From: Utricularia gibba
Taxonomy: Eukaryota; Streptophyta; Magnoliopsida; Lamiales; Lentibulariaceae
Assembly (NCBI GenBank): GCA_002189035.1
Contig: NEEC01000016.1
Span: forward strand, 2,131,001-2,195,000
Length of the DNA: 64,000 nt
Direction: 5' to 3'
The notes below the pieces were generated by a model. The model worked only from the letters and a program-made list of their open reading frames with translations. It was not told the origin of the DNA and did no database searches. Shown piece after piece: positions 33,311 to 45,741 of this stretch; within the stretch, counting starts at the first letter, position 1; each line of letters starts with the position of its first letter. A program made the position numbers and the translations under genes.

Positions 33311-34590
33311 TGGAACAGCATTTGGATATGTGTAGAAACTGACGAGGCTTCAGGTGTTGTGATACCTGAGCTATGTCAATATCTATTTCATTGGTTATGG
33401 TAGGAAACTTTCGCTTCTGTTGTGAAGGAGCATGCATATTCCTGTATTTTTACAGAAACAGATCACGCCCATAAGACAGTTGTTACATCTTGGATAGAGA
33501 AGTAGAACCAACCCACGATTGATGCCACATGCTCCACTGACAGACTGCGTCAAAACGAATCCTTATGCAGATGACATTGGAAGCACTGCGTTAAGTCTAG
33601 TGATGATGGTCTTGCACGAACCCTAAAGCACACTACTTGCATACAGCAGGCTCAGCCTTTTCAACAGACATGAACTCAATGAAACGAAGAAACTTGGTGT
33701 AAATCATGAAGAAATTTGGTTTTTGTTGGAAAGAGGAAAGATCAAACAGTTCCTGCTTCACCGGCAACAATCCTTCCTTCCTACTTTTATAGGTGGAACT
33801 TCATTACTCAGTTCCATTGGGTACGCTTCTTAATAAAATCCTGCATCATTCAGATGCAAATCATATTCAAGCAGCTACAAATAGACACGCTGCAAGGCTC
33901 AATTCAAGTCACCAACGCCCACAAAGGAGCAGGCCGTACTTCTCTTCAAAAGGAGGCAGCAGTCGATGGCTGTGCACAATTGCGATTGATTCATCACTCA
34001 CATCCATAGCACTACAAAGAAAGCATTCACCAAGTTCTTTACCATGTTTGCTTCTGTTTCAAAATTAGGTTAAAAAAAAAGATAACCTAACTATTTATAG
34101 TATGTTAATCAATTTGATATTTTTTATTTGATTATTAGCAAAATCACAAACTTACAATTTCAAACATGTTAATTTACTAGATTATCATAATGAGCATTTA
34201 TTCTTCTATTAAAGAAACCACCTGATCTATTGTATTAACGTCGTTAGTGGAAATGTAATACAAACAAGTGCATTTTAGTGGTCAAATCCTCTATGAATAC
34301 TTTCTCCTCATTATTTCAAATCTCATTTTTTTGTCTTTGCGATTTTTGAAAACTAATTCAACATCTGTAGATGCTCAATCACACTTAAAAGAAGGAATGA
34401 TGATCAATACTCAGTCACATTATGCAAGTGAATTTGAAACTAAGTACATGTAATAACCATTAACACATGGCAATGACCGTGAACAAAAGAATACCGACTC
34501 CAAGATCGAGCGTTACACTCGGCATCAAGGATTTATACAAAAGACAACCAAAAGTAAATGATTTCTAGTTGTCATAAACACTACGTCACA
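33311..34590. other. 3' UTR and intergenic sequence
   Basis: The 3' UTR of the TOM1-like gene probably occupies the first few hundred bases. The rest is AT-rich. Short frames at 33,716-34,068 have no recognisable domain. Confidence 0.5.
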
Positions 34591-34599
34591 ACCAAAATA

Positions 34600-34900
34600 A
34601 AGGATTTGATAGATATGGGAATTTTGATGACCATACAATAATTTACATTGGGTTTGGCAATAATGATGATGATATGTATTAAATTCTTGATAAAAAAAAT
34701 GAAAGCATTTATTTTCTGCTTATATTTTAACAATAGTTCAAAAGATTGAAAAGGAAACAAAAGATTGCTTTTAAAAACAATATGAAAAATGATTTTAAAT
34801 ATAAGTTCCAACTTATTACAAATTTGCTCATTGTAAAGCTGATCTAATTGCACAAGTTCTTAGAATGTTATTCTAAAATAATACTATTCGGTAACCGTTA
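34600..34900 (-). repeat. old diverged Athila-LTR fragment
   Basis: Colinear with 30,010-30,230 of the Athila B LTR. The best block aligns TGTTATGCTAAAGTAGTGCT with TGTTATTCTAAAATAATACT, followed by TCGGTGACC against TCGGTAACC. Most differences are transitions, as expected of methylation-driven decay. No element interior is attached. Confidence 0.6.
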
Positions 34901-36040
34901 TAAATTTCGGTTTCAATTTCGATTCAAAACCAGATTATGAAACCTTGAACACAACCGAAAACATTGAACTGAATCAAAACTGAATCTGAATGCTTACCGT
35001 TTAAATGAATGATATATTTTCCAGACACTCATACGAGTTATTGTACGTGTCTCCAAATGAATCTCGATTATGTAAAACCGTTTCTAGATACCCTTAACAG
35101 TCGTGTGGGTATGTAGAATTGATTTCAAGTATCCTTAGAAATCATAATAGAAGCTTGAGAAATCTATCGATAAATTTAAATTAAAAAAATATATACTCAA
35201 TTTTCTATATAATTAAAGATTGATTGAAAATATAAAATTAAAATAGAAAATTATTTAGAAGCACTTACAATGGACCATATAGATGATCCGAGTAAGCCTT
35301 TCTGACATCTATTGTACTCATAATAATTTACGATTTTGAATTGACGGTTCAACAGTTCCAAATATATTGAACCGAATCAAAATTGTGCAGTCAATTGGAA
35401 CCGTATGCATGCTCACGTCCCAAAACCAAACCAGAACCTGAAGGATGGTTTCAATTCAAATTGATTACAACACTATGTAGTTATTTGAGTCAAGAGTGTT
35501 ATGGGTTCTACGCACTAACACCTTTACGCGTCTATGTAGAAGGAGAGTATGATGGGTATAATGGCTTGGAGGATGGACAAGCGAAGTGACCAAACGTGGC
35601 TTCCACGAAGTCTTTGTGAGCACTCAAGGCGTTACGATTGCTAGTAGTATTATGAGGGTTGTAGTTCGTTGTAAGAACATAGACAAGATTCCCTTTTGAA
35701 TATCTACAAACGATGAGGGCTTATGCTCTCCCTTTATACTTAATGTCATGCATACATGGGGATGGTATCTAACTAACCCAGTCGCCTGATCCATGTGAGG
35801 GATGGAGGGGATAGGGATCATCTCCTGCCTTCCTCATTCGCATGTTACTATTAGGTGGTGGGAAAGGGCTTCATTCTTCTTGTGAAGGGAGAAGAGGTCT
35901 TTTATTTTTTTCTTATGCCATTGCTTGTGGTTGTACGAAGTCAGGACTGACATCCCTTTATTGAATGATGCATGTTCCTATGAATGAGGTTTTAGTTGAC
36001 CTTATGAGCTCCAGCCTTGAATACTTCAACCAGAACCAAT
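34901..36040. other. intergenic, no gene seen
   Basis: AT-rich, with patches resembling hAT subterminal sequence (GAACCG/CGGTTC motifs near 34,905-35,000 and 35,345-35,420). No supported coding region. Confidence 0.45.
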
Positions 36041-36290
36041 TCACATTCGTTGGTGGTTTTGTTTCGAATCTTTTTTTTTTTTCAACCCTTGGAGCTTCAA
36101 ACATCTAGCCATATGTCTTCTCAAGTGTGTAGTTGTCTCTATTTTCTGCTTTGCATTATCCTCATCACAATATTTACATTCGTACTTCATTCTACCTTTC
36201 GATTTATTATCTTTTCTCTCAATAAAAAACTCCAAACTTCAAACTTCTTACTAATTTTTCTTCTTATCAAATGAATTTTTTAGTGTATCA
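36041..36290 (-). pseudogene. hAT BED zinc-finger fragment
   Basis: Minus-strand frame 36,235-36,041 reads KYECKYCDEDNAKQKIETTT then HLRRHMARC. The Cys-x2-Cys followed by His-x3-His/Cys spacing is that of BED fingers at the N terminus of hAT transposases. No adjoining transposase core was recognised, so it is a detached remnant. Confidence 0.55.
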
Positions 36291-36747
36291 CGATCATCTT
36301 CATCATCAACAACCCCTGTTTCAACCCTTTCTTCTTTATTAATTTTAAATGCAAATATTTGAGTTAATCTATTTTCTCTATTTTCAAAATTTGATTTAGA
36401 AACAGTTAATCAAGTTTGCATCTTGAAAATTTGAGTTGAGCAACAAAAAAAATTTAAAAAAACACCTTGAGATTGAGAGTTTGTTGTTCAAATAAGAGTA
36501 TATGTAAAGATGAAGCATAAAAAAAGCAGAAAAAAGGAAGAGCAATTGCTCGCGCGGTAAAAATTTTGCTCAGAATTTAGATTCTTCACCAAAACTTACA
36601 ATTGACGGGACATAATACTCATTGCTCGCAAGCATAGAACCTTGTCTAGATATGTTTGAGTTTGGATGGCAATTATTTCGAACTTGATCACGAACTTCCA
36701 TCGAGGCAGCTCGTTTGGATCGCAAGCTAGCTGGAATGGAATAGTTT
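36291..36747. other. intergenic, no gene assigned
   Basis: AT-rich. A minus-strand frame (36,821-36,570) includes RSKRAASMEVRDQVRNNC, but I do not recognise it. It overlaps the truncated end of the neighbouring integrase and could be a remnant of another element or an exon. Confidence 0.35.
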
Positions 36748-38058
36748 TTAGCCGTACTTGAAATATGAATGTGAGCAAGGGCCTGGTGGCCCAAGTGGGC
36801 AAGGCAGGTGCCTAAGAGCATTGGGAGCTCTAGTGATGGTTATGGCAAAGGTGAGCCGCAAATGGGGAGGTATAACTATTGAGTACGAGGCCATCTGCTG
36901 CTTATCATCTGCAATGCACTTCCTTAGTTGTGAAACATGGAAGACATTGTGTATCCCAGCATGATGTGCGGGTAGCTTAAGTTGGTAAGCAACTGCTCCG
37001 ACTCTCTTTTCAACCTCATTGGGTCCCATATATCTAGGAGCAAGCTTGGTCGACTTTCTTATTCGAGAGACATTCTTCATAGGCTTGACCTTTAGATATA
37101 CAAGGTCTTCAATGTCAAACTCCAGTGGCCTCCTATGTATCTTAGACCAACTCCTCATGCGGTCCTGTGCTGCATTCACATTCTTTCGCACCACGTCCAC
37201 CTTCTCCTTGGTGATTCCAATTAGGTTTAGTGCTACCACATGCTTATCACCAATTTCGTCCCAGTAAAGAGGATTTCTGCACTTCCTACCATAGAGGGCT
37301 TCATATGGGGCCATGTTTATGCTGCTGTGATGACTATTATTGTAAGCAAACTCAACTAATGGCAAGTAGTTGTCCCAAGCACCTCCAAAATCCATCACAC
37401 AAGCTCTCAGCATATCTTCTAGCATTTGATTTACACGCTCCGTTTGGCCATCAGTTTCGGGGTGATAAGCTGCACTAAAGTTTAATTGTGTACCCATTGC
37501 TTCTTGCAAACTTTTCCAAAATCTAGACACAAATCTGGTATCTCAGTCTGAAACGATGCTGAGGGGCACACCATGAAGCCTAACTAATTCTTAAATGTAC
37601 CTTTCAGCCAACTTATCAATTCCATCAGTCTCCTTGATTGCTAAGAAGTGGGCCACCTTGGTTAGTCTATCCACAATCACCCATATTGCATTATGCTTCT
37701 GATATGTTCTTGGCAGCCCCATTATGAAATTCATTATGACATGATCAAACTTACATTCCGGAATTTGTAGCAGCTGTAGTTCACCTCCTAGCCTCTAATG
37801 TTTAGCTTTGACTCTTTGGCAAGTGTCACACTTTGCAACGAACTCATCCACACTTCTCTTCATACCCGGCCACCACCACATAGTTTTCATGTCCCTATAC
37901 ATTTTGTTGCTTCTGGGATGCACTAAAAATGCAGAATTGTGAGCTTTACCTAAGATTTTCTGTTTCAACTCAGATCTATCTACCACTACTATTCTATCTT
38001 TAAACCTCAAAACACCCGCTGGTGAAATGCTGAAGTCCTTTGCTCTGTTTCCTGTCAA
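36748..38058 (-). pseudogene. chromovirus integrase remnant
   Basis: Frame 38,058-37,795 holds the H2C2 zinc region (HPRSNKMYRDMKTMWWWPGM, CDTCQRVKAKH). Frame 37,530-36,748 holds the latter core and C-terminal part (SAAYHPETDGQTERVNQMLE, APRYMGPNEVEKRVGAVAYQ, GIHNVFHVSQLRKC). The segment between contains stops. It ends in unrelated sequence after ~36,860. Confidence 0.85.
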
Positions 38059-38151
38059 GATGTTCTACTTTTACTTCTGAATTATTGTATCAAGCTTCTG
38101 TGCCTCCTTAGCTTTGTCAACAAATGTGGGAGTGGCTAGGAGAGTGTGAAG

Positions 38152-39733
38152 CTACACATCTCCATCTGTGTCAAGCATCTCCATTCTTAATTCAGAAAGT
38201 CGCTCAGCTAACAATGTGACTACCCTCCCCTGACTCTTCCTACTAAGTGCATCAGCAACGGCGTTGGCCGTACCAGGGTGATACTTGATCTCAAGATCAT
38301 AATCCTTAAGAAGCTCCAGCCATCTCCTTTGTCTCATGTTCAATTCTTTTTGCGTGAGTATGTGTTTCAAACTCTGATGATCTATATAAACCACACACCT
38401 TGAGCCATAGAGGTAATGCCGCCAAATTTTTAGAGCAAATACAACTGCACCCAGCTCTAGGTCGTGGGTTGCATAGTTTGTTTCATGAGGTTTCAACTGC
38501 CGAGATGCATATGCAATCACTTTACCATGTTGCATCAAGACACACCTCAAACCTTCCTTAGATGCATCATTGTAAACCACAAAGTCTTCATCCATCCTAG
38601 GTAATACAAGAACAGGTGCTGTGGTGAGCTTTTCTTTCAGCAGTAGGAAGCTCCTCTCACATTGCTCACTCCAATCGTATTTTGCTCCCTTCTTCGTCAA
38701 TCCTATGAGAGGGCTAGCTATCTTTGAAAACCCCTCAATAAACTTCCTGTAATATCCTGTGAAACCTAAGAAGCTCCGAATTTCCTTCGAGCTTTCTAGT
38801 CGAGGCCACTCCTTAACTGCCGCAACCTTATTAGGATCAACCCTTATGCAATCAGTAGATACTATGTGGCCAAGGAAGGCAACACTAACAGCCAAAAGTC
38901 ACACTTGCTTAGTTTTCCGTAAAGTTGGTTCTCCCTCATATGCTGCAGTACAACTCTTTAGGTGTTCATCATGTTGTTGCTCATCCTTCGAATAAATAAG
39001 AATATCATCAATAAATACAACAACAAAGTTGTCCAAGTATGGCTTGAAAACTCTTCATCATATCCATAAACACGGCCGGCGCATTCGTCAACCTAAAGGG
39101 AACCACTATGCACTCGAAGTGCCCATACCTAGTTCTAAAAGCTATCTTAGGAATATCCTCCTCCTTCACACGCAATTGATGGTACCCTGAGCGTAAATCC
39201 AATTTGGAGAAAAACATAGCTCCTTGCAATTGGTCAAATAAATTGTCTATTCTTGGTAATGGATATTTATTCTTAATTGTCACCTTGTTGAGTTCTCGGT
39301 AGTCGTAACACAGTCTCAAACTTCCATCTTTCTTCTTGACAAATAGAATTGACGCTCCCCATGGTGATATACTTGGCCTAATGCGTCCCATGTCCAGCAG
39401 TTCACGTAGTTGCTTCTTCAGCTCAATCAGCTCTCGAGACGCCATGCGGTATGGGGCCTTGGATATTGGTTTGGTGTTTGATAGCAACTCAATCAACAGC
39501 TCCACTTCCCTTTTTGGAGGATGACTTGGTAGCTCATCAGGGAAGACATCATTAAACTCATTTACAACCGCAATGTCCTCTATCCTCTTCTCCTTAGGCT
39601 CTGTTGTGATGGACGTTATGTACCCAATGCACTCACTAATTGGTGTGCTGGGGAAATTATCTGGATATGCATCCTTCTCAAATTGTAGTAGCTTTCCATC
39701 CTTTAGTCTTAGACCATAGCATGCATATAACAT
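38152..39733 (-). pseudogene. chromovirus reverse transcriptase and RNase H
   Basis: RT starts with [20 protein letters not shown] and continues through [39 protein letters not shown] and [20 protein letters not shown]. The frame breaks right at the catalytic box (~39,000-39,030), which reads FIDD in another frame. RT then resumes with [20 protein letters not shown], and RNase H follows ([40 protein letters not shown]). The protease that should precede it is missing. Confidence 0.88.
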
Positions 39734-39740
39734 TTTTTCT

Positions 39741-40880
39741 GGTATTTCTTGACTGGCTTATCCCAAAGGGATGCCTTAGACATGTCTGACATATGTTCAC
39801 ATAGCACATAGACAAAGAACATTGAGCACTTTACTCACTTCAAAAGGGAATACTTGTTTGGAAACCAACCAACAAGGGCAGCTAATCCTTGGAAGAAAAC
39901 AATTAAGGTTTTAAAAAGAGAATTTTAGGGACTCCAAAAAGATTTCGAAACATCAGAAACCCAAAAAAAACGTGCCCTGCTAGACTTTTCGCACAATGAA
40001 AAACAAGGAGGAACACAGGTTAATGGAAATAGGGAGAAATCTTTCGAAAACAGAATAGTAACACATAGGCAATCAATCATGTATGTTTCATAGAAGCATT
40101 AAAACATGCTTCTAAAAAAAAAGTAGCACTCATCCCACTTACCTTATCCCCTACAGAAGTAATCCCTTCCTACAACTAGAATCAAGAACTTCCCCCTTCT
40201 CACTAGCTGTATTCTCTACCCTCCTCTTCCTCTTCAACTATGATTCTTCAGGCTTTTTCCAAAATGACTCCATCCATCTAAACCTAATAGACACCATGAG
40301 TCGCCATCCCCCTTATTTTGAGGTTGCCATGTGGCCCTTCCTTTAGATAGCACCTGCTTCATCTCTATTGGTTGATAAAAACAACCTCCATACCGATGTG
40401 GGCCCCATCCTTTATTGATTTCATACATAACTATGATCATTAGAGAGGTATTATGCTAAACTCCAACAATGGATATCGCAGAACATAACAAAACCCTACC
40501 TTGAGACTTCCCAAGCGGAGACATTGGAATGGAATTTACAGCATGATATGCTTGGGCTATACGTGAGTGCACCCAAGGTATTATAATTGATATTAAAGTC
40601 ATACCTAAGCTAATAATTGGTGTTAGGATAAACCTCAACAAAAAATGTTGAATTTTTAAGAAAGGGTGGATGTGAGGTCCTTCCTAACGAATGATGGAAG
40701 GATGTTAGATAAATTGACATAATGGAATTATTATGTAAATCTTCTATGAAATTCTTTCTCAAGGATGATAAAACTTTCTTTATGGAAGCTTTTAAAACTA
40801 AATGTACTTAATTTGAAGTAATTTGAGTGTATAACATTTGTAAAAATGTTAGCTACAATAGGTTTTTAAATAATGGACAC
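39741..40880. other. intergenic, no gene seen
   Basis: Short unsupported frames only. No repeat ends identified, apart from the LTR that begins at 40,881. Confidence 0.5.
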
Positions 40881-41382
40881 TGTTAGGTGTGAAAATCGAA
40901 GTCCGAGATGAGGCCGATTTTTTTGTTATAAATGCAACCGAAAATATCATGCCTTGTTATGTTTTTTTGCGATTTGTTCGGTGTGATCAAAAGAAAGAAA
41001 GGCAGGCAAAGGTTTTTACATGGAAAGCCGCCGTAAGACGGAAAAATTCCTTACTAGATGGAAGTGTGGAGTAAGGTGCAGGATGGGAGACTTAGGGTCG
41101 AACCCTTTCATCATTATGATTTCTTCTATTTATATAGGAGGCCGACCTGACCGAATCATGAGTTCTGCAGGTGTCGGCTACCTTCTTGTACTTGTACTGT
41201 GATCTTGCTTTTCAGGCAATCGCCGCCTGTCCTACTATGACTCGGCCACTTTTCAAATGGTGCCATATTGCCACTTTCAAATCTCTGACACATATCGGTC
41301 TGTCGGCAGGCATTGTCTCATCAAGACCCCACCTGGCAACCTTTCAGAGATCGACTATCCTCAGTCGACTTGTATCCCATCA
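40881..41382 (-). repeat. 3' LTR of Tat element B
   Basis: Reverse complement of the element A LTRs: the right edge reads TATCCCATCA (TGATGGGATA on the minus strand) and the left edge TGTTAGGTGTG. A TATA-like TATATAAATAG lies on the minus strand near 41,130. About 500 bp, more diverged than the element A pair is from itself. Confidence 0.85.
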
Positions 41383-41560
41383 TTCACCCCCTCTGATTTG
41401 CTGATGTGGACCCTTTTGGGGCAAGTTGGGGAATCAGAATCATAACTATTCTGATTTCAAGTGTATCATCCTCCTAGGGTTGGGCCTCTAACTTACTTAA
41501 AACGATTTCCTCGCCACACATCGCCTCCTTTTTGCCTCTCATTTTGGGCACTCCAAATGG
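41383..41560 (-). other. polypurine region and 3' internal end of Tat B
   Basis: CACCCCCTCTGATTTGC on the + strand is a purine tract on the minus strand directly before the LTR. It aligns with the reverse complement of 22,740-22,860 of element A. Confidence 0.65.
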
Positions 41561-41876
41561 TGCGCCATTTTGCCTTTCGAACCCTTCCTTCATAAATGCA
41601 CCTTTTTCCCATCACTTCTCCCTTTGCCCTCTTTGTTCTTTCGCAAAGTTTCAGCCTCATTTGTGTTTCGTCATGTTCGTCGTTGTGCTGCTCATCGGAA
41701 ATTGCACGTTCTTCAGGTATCCGTAATTTCTCCGCATCTCCCTCGCATTTCTGGATTAATTCTGTGTTTTGCTAGGTTTTCGAGGTCCTTTTCCTCTTCT
41801 CCTACGCTCTCCACAGGTTTCTGTTCTTCGCTCCCTCCTTTATAACTTCCTCTATCTTTCAGTTCTCGAAGACAAA

Positions 41877-44078
41877 ATGGGCAGGAAATCTAGCCCACTG
41901 AACATCACTGCAATCCGCTCCAAATATTCAATCCCGGAGGAATATATCATTTCTTAGGCTAGGGATGGTCAGATTTCTTGGGGTCCTGGGGAAAAACCTC
42001 TTCCCCGTTTTAGTCTTCCTATCCCCATTGCTTATTTAGAAAGTGGCCTCCGATTTCCGCTCCATCCTTTACTCATTCAGTTTCTTCACATGTTTGCAAT
42101 CCCTCTCTATTGCCTGGCCCCAAACTCGATTTTTTGCTTTACGGCCTTCTTGTTCTATTCGGTGGGAATGGATCCGGCGATGACTGTGGTGGATTTTTTC
42201 CACCTCTTCAAATTCGCTGTCCGAAAAGCTAAACCGCCGATGCATGGGCGTGCTCTCACTTTCAGTTTTGCCTATTCGAAGATCATCCTGATTTCATCGT
42301 TAAACGTCCCGATACTCACCATGACTGGTGGTCCTCTTTTATTTGAGTTGCTCCCCCTATAAGAGCTAGGTGGAACTTCCCGATTAAACCCCCTAGTCCC
42401 TTTGAGGTTAAAAACTTCGGCCACTTTCGCCCTTCTAACGATTCTTGGAGGGATGTGTATCGGAGGCTCAGCGAGTGCTCTGTGAAATATGAGTCCCGAT
42501 CCCAGATGCTTTCACGAGACACACGGACTGCTTGTGGGATCCTCGCCCTTGGTCCGATTTCATCATTCCCCTGGTTCTAAGTTGGAATTTCGTCACCTTT
42601 TTCAGTCTCCACCCGATATCCCTGTTATTTCTGGTACACCTCCTGTTTTCGGTTCGGTAATTCCATCTTCCCCTGACCCAATTTCTGAACCTTCGGTTCG
42701 CCATTCTCTTCAAAAGAAAAGAAAAAGAGTTAAAGTTAACACACATAAGCCTTCCAAAAGGCACATAGGTAGTTAGGCTCTGTCTCCTCGAATCATAATG
42801 CCTTTATCATGTTTCACCGTTTCTCCCACTTTCGCGTGCAGTTGAGGAGATGGTTCGAAGAAGTGCGCTGGAGGACTCAGTAATGGCCCATTTCTCAGCC
42901 GAAATGCGGAGGATGCAGGAATCCGAGGTGACTCCTCCCGCATAGGTCTATTTTCCCATACATCGACTTTCGATTTCTGAGTCTGACCCTTTTTATTTAT
43001 TCCTCTAGGCAAGTTCTCTAGAAGTTCAACCGGATGGTGCCGATTTGACTACGGAAGGAGGCCAGGTAACTGAGGTTCCTGAGATTTGGGAAACGGCTCC
43101 TTCCCCGACCTCAGGAAAAGGGAAAAAGAAGCTGTCTCCCTCGCTGATGCCAGCCGAAAGTCCAGCTCTCAGAAGGAACCCCTTTTCGATCGACGCCTCA
43201 ATGTTGGCTCCTCCGAATGATACAGAGAGGGATTCCAGTCCCCCAATTGAGATAAGGGAGAATCCTGGCCTACCCACTTCTTCATTTCCACGGGAGCTGC
43301 AGAAAGCCTTAGAGGAGTCGACTCCGAATGTGTCAGGAGCTGAGCCGGAAATTATACTCAAGGGAATTTGGTAGGTACTCCTCTTTTGTCTCAGGGTTAT
43401 GCATGTTCGGACGCCGACTTGATTACCTTTCTTCCAGGCTTTGACCTTTGGATGGGGGATGGCCAAGGAAATCGGATCCACCACGGAGGAAGTTTCTCAG
43501 CTTCGAGCCCAAGTTGAGGCACATGATGCCAAAATAAAGTCACTGGAGAGGAAGGGAGTGCATTGAGGTGTATTCTCGGGAAGCACACCCGCCGGGAGGA
43601 GGGACATCAGATTTTAGTGAGGGAGATGGGGAAGGCGATCGATGATGCCAACTCCGAGAAGGAAAACTTTAAAATGCTTTTTGAGGAGGCTGAGGAGGAG
43701 TTGAAACAGAGCAAAGAATGCGTTTTGGCCTTAGAGGCCGAACTACTCGAGTAAGAGGTGTCCCGGCGGGAGGTTTTGAAGAATTTTGTGAACTTGGCTT
43801 GCTTCTCTGAATTGTCGGACATCTACGCCGGCGATTTAATCGATCTGCTTCTATATCGGCCAAGGCGTCAAATCTGCCAGGAGACCGGACTATCCATTAT
43901 GGATCTGCGTTTCGACAGGGTCAACCCCTTGATAAAAGACGAGAACATGTCTGACGTCGTCTCAAACGTTCAACCTGCTCCTGAATTTGGCTTTGAAGCG
44001 GATCGGGAACGCCTAGCTCCACTTATCCGAACCAGGGTCGGTTGGGAGAACGAGGCCAATATTTTCCCTAAACTTTAG
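41877..44078 (+). pseudogene. antisense ORF of Tat element B, with intron-like gaps
   Basis: It runs against the element's own pol. Exon-like blocks: 41,877-42,768 (MGRKSSPLNITAIRSKYSIP, SGLRFPLHPLLIQFLHMFAI), 42,842-42,927, 43,009-43,370 and 43,438-44,078. Gaps of 73, 81 and 67 bp have GT...AG ends, and the first two joins keep the frame. The last block has a coiled coil (MGKAIDDANSEKENFKMLFE) and a conserved C terminus (LSDIYAGDLIDLLLYRPRRQ). Stop codons (~41,956, 42,361, 43,752), a frameshift near 42,270 and an out-of-frame third junction mark decay. It resembles gypsy-type transposon proteins (Transposase_28). The role is unknown; nucleic-acid binding is possible from the basic KRKRVKVN tail. 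Confidence 0.7.
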
Positions 44079-44845
44079 TTTGGCTTACTTTTCCCTCGCT
44101 CACTTGGAGCTAATATTTTTGTCCCCGGTTTGTGGTTTTTTGGGATTTATACGAATAGTGTGAGGAAGCGGATTACCTGAGTTGTACTAGGGCTTATCCG
44201 TATCATCGGAGCCTAGACTCTTGGAGGTCACATATTTCGGGAGAGAGCCCTGAGTTGGTTTGCTGTACCCATAGCGGGGCTTAGGTTTGGTGAGTTCGCT
44301 TAGGCTTTTGTGACCTGAGGTATAGGTGTCCTTTTGCCAACCCTTTGGTTGGGCTCTTTGATCCTGGTTTGCCTCAATATTTCCTTATGCGAGCTGAACC
44401 GTTGCTAGAGAAGTGGACCAGAACCTCTCATGGGTTGAGTTACTTCCCCAATCCAGATGGGCCCTCTTCTGGCCGAAGTCCCGTTATTTGGAACATGGGT
44501 GGATTTGCTTAGGGTACTCAAGGGCTTTTTCGAGGCTTATGCATGCAGTTGTCGGAACCAGAGCCCGAGTTATACCAAGGCTGATCCTCATCCCTAGGGC
44601 CCAGGTTTAGAAGGCTATAAGTATATATCAGGGGGACCCCGAGTTGATCTACTGTGCCCCACAGGGGGCGCTGATTTAGTAGGTTTATCTTGGCTTACGT
44701 AACTTGGCCAGGGCTTATGATTTAGATTTAGAGAGTTCAATTGGGCTTACGCCAACTCATCTCCGCTTTGGAGGAATTTATAACCACTTGGACACTTTGA
44801 CAAAAGAAAATACCTAATCTGGCGAGGATCTATGATAGGGATCGG
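44079..44845. other. spacer between convergent ORFs in Tat B
   Basis: Noncoding DNA between the stop of the antisense ORF and the end of integrase, partly conserved with 18,140-18,720 of element A in reverse complement. Confidence 0.5.
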
Positions 44846-45741
44846 TATTGAGCCGACTAGGCATAGAATTTCCTTAAATGTGTTGCATTCCAGGATCTTG
44901 GGAGTTCCACGCCATCTAGTCGTTCTAGCCGATATGCTCCCTTTCCAATTACCCGTGAAATCCAGTAAGGGCCTTCCTAGTTGTGATCTAGTTTTCCCAC
45001 ATGTCTCTGTGGTTGGATGCTCTGGAGAACCAAGTCTCCTTCCGAGAATTCCCTTAGGAATATGGATCTGTTGTAACTCTTTTCTGTTCTTCTCTGATAA
45101 GCCCCTAGTCAGCTATAAATACTTTGTCGTTTCTCTTCCAACAGTTCCAACTCCAGTCTTCGTAAGTCAGTGTTTTCTTCCACATTATAGTGTTCCACCC
45201 TGTAGCTCTTCAATGTTAGTTCAAACGGGCACACCGCTTCTGATCCATAAACCAATAAGAAAGGAGGCTCTTCTGTAGTGGTTCGAGGGGTGGTACGGTA
45301 TGACCATAACACCTCATCCAACCGATCTGCCCATGATCCTCCAAAATTCTCAAGTTTGGTCTTCATACCCTACCTGAGCGTTTGATTTGTTACCTCCATG
45401 AGACCATTGCTCTAAGGATTGTATACCGAAGTGAAGTTGTGCTTGACCGAATATTTGTTCAGGAATGCATCCATTCTTCCTTCCGCAAACTAAGGTATTC
45501 CGAATCGGATGAAGATGTTTCTCCACAGGAATCGGATAACAATCTCCTCTAATATTCTTGCCGCAGCTTCGGCTTCTACCCATTTGGAGAAATATTCAAC
45601 TCCTACGATGACAAATTTCTTCTGACCTGAGGTTTGGGGAATGGTCCCATAATATCTACCCCAACCGGTCAAATGGGTCATGAGTTTCATACTCACCCGA
45701 AAACTGTCCCTGCACAAGCCATGAATCGGTATAAGCTTCAA
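44846..45741 (-). pseudogene. Tat B integrase
   Basis: Minus-strand frames show KKFVIVGVEYFSKWVEAEAA (core), WADRLDEVLWSYRTTPRTTT with FLLVYGSEAVCPFELT (late core) and a tail with GAYRLERLDGVELPRSWN near 44,870-44,930. Stops near 45,100 and 45,370 and frame changes are present. The zinc region appears to be deleted: the second RNase H overlaps the core start near 45,660-45,740. Confidence 0.8.

Larger units (their letters stand above)
36748..39740 (-). mobile_element. chromovirus-type gypsy pol remnant
   Basis: On the minus strand RT (39,733-39,000), RNase H (38,895-38,152) and integrase (38,058-36,748) follow in gypsy order. The style ([40 protein letters not shown]) is that of Del/Tekay chromoviruses. 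No LTRs, gag or chromodomain remain; both ends are cut. Confidence 0.85.

Noticed and set aside
44832-45278. 148-aa + strand frame with plausible length
   Set aside because: Opposite strand of the Tat B integrase tail, whose motifs are clear on the minus strand.
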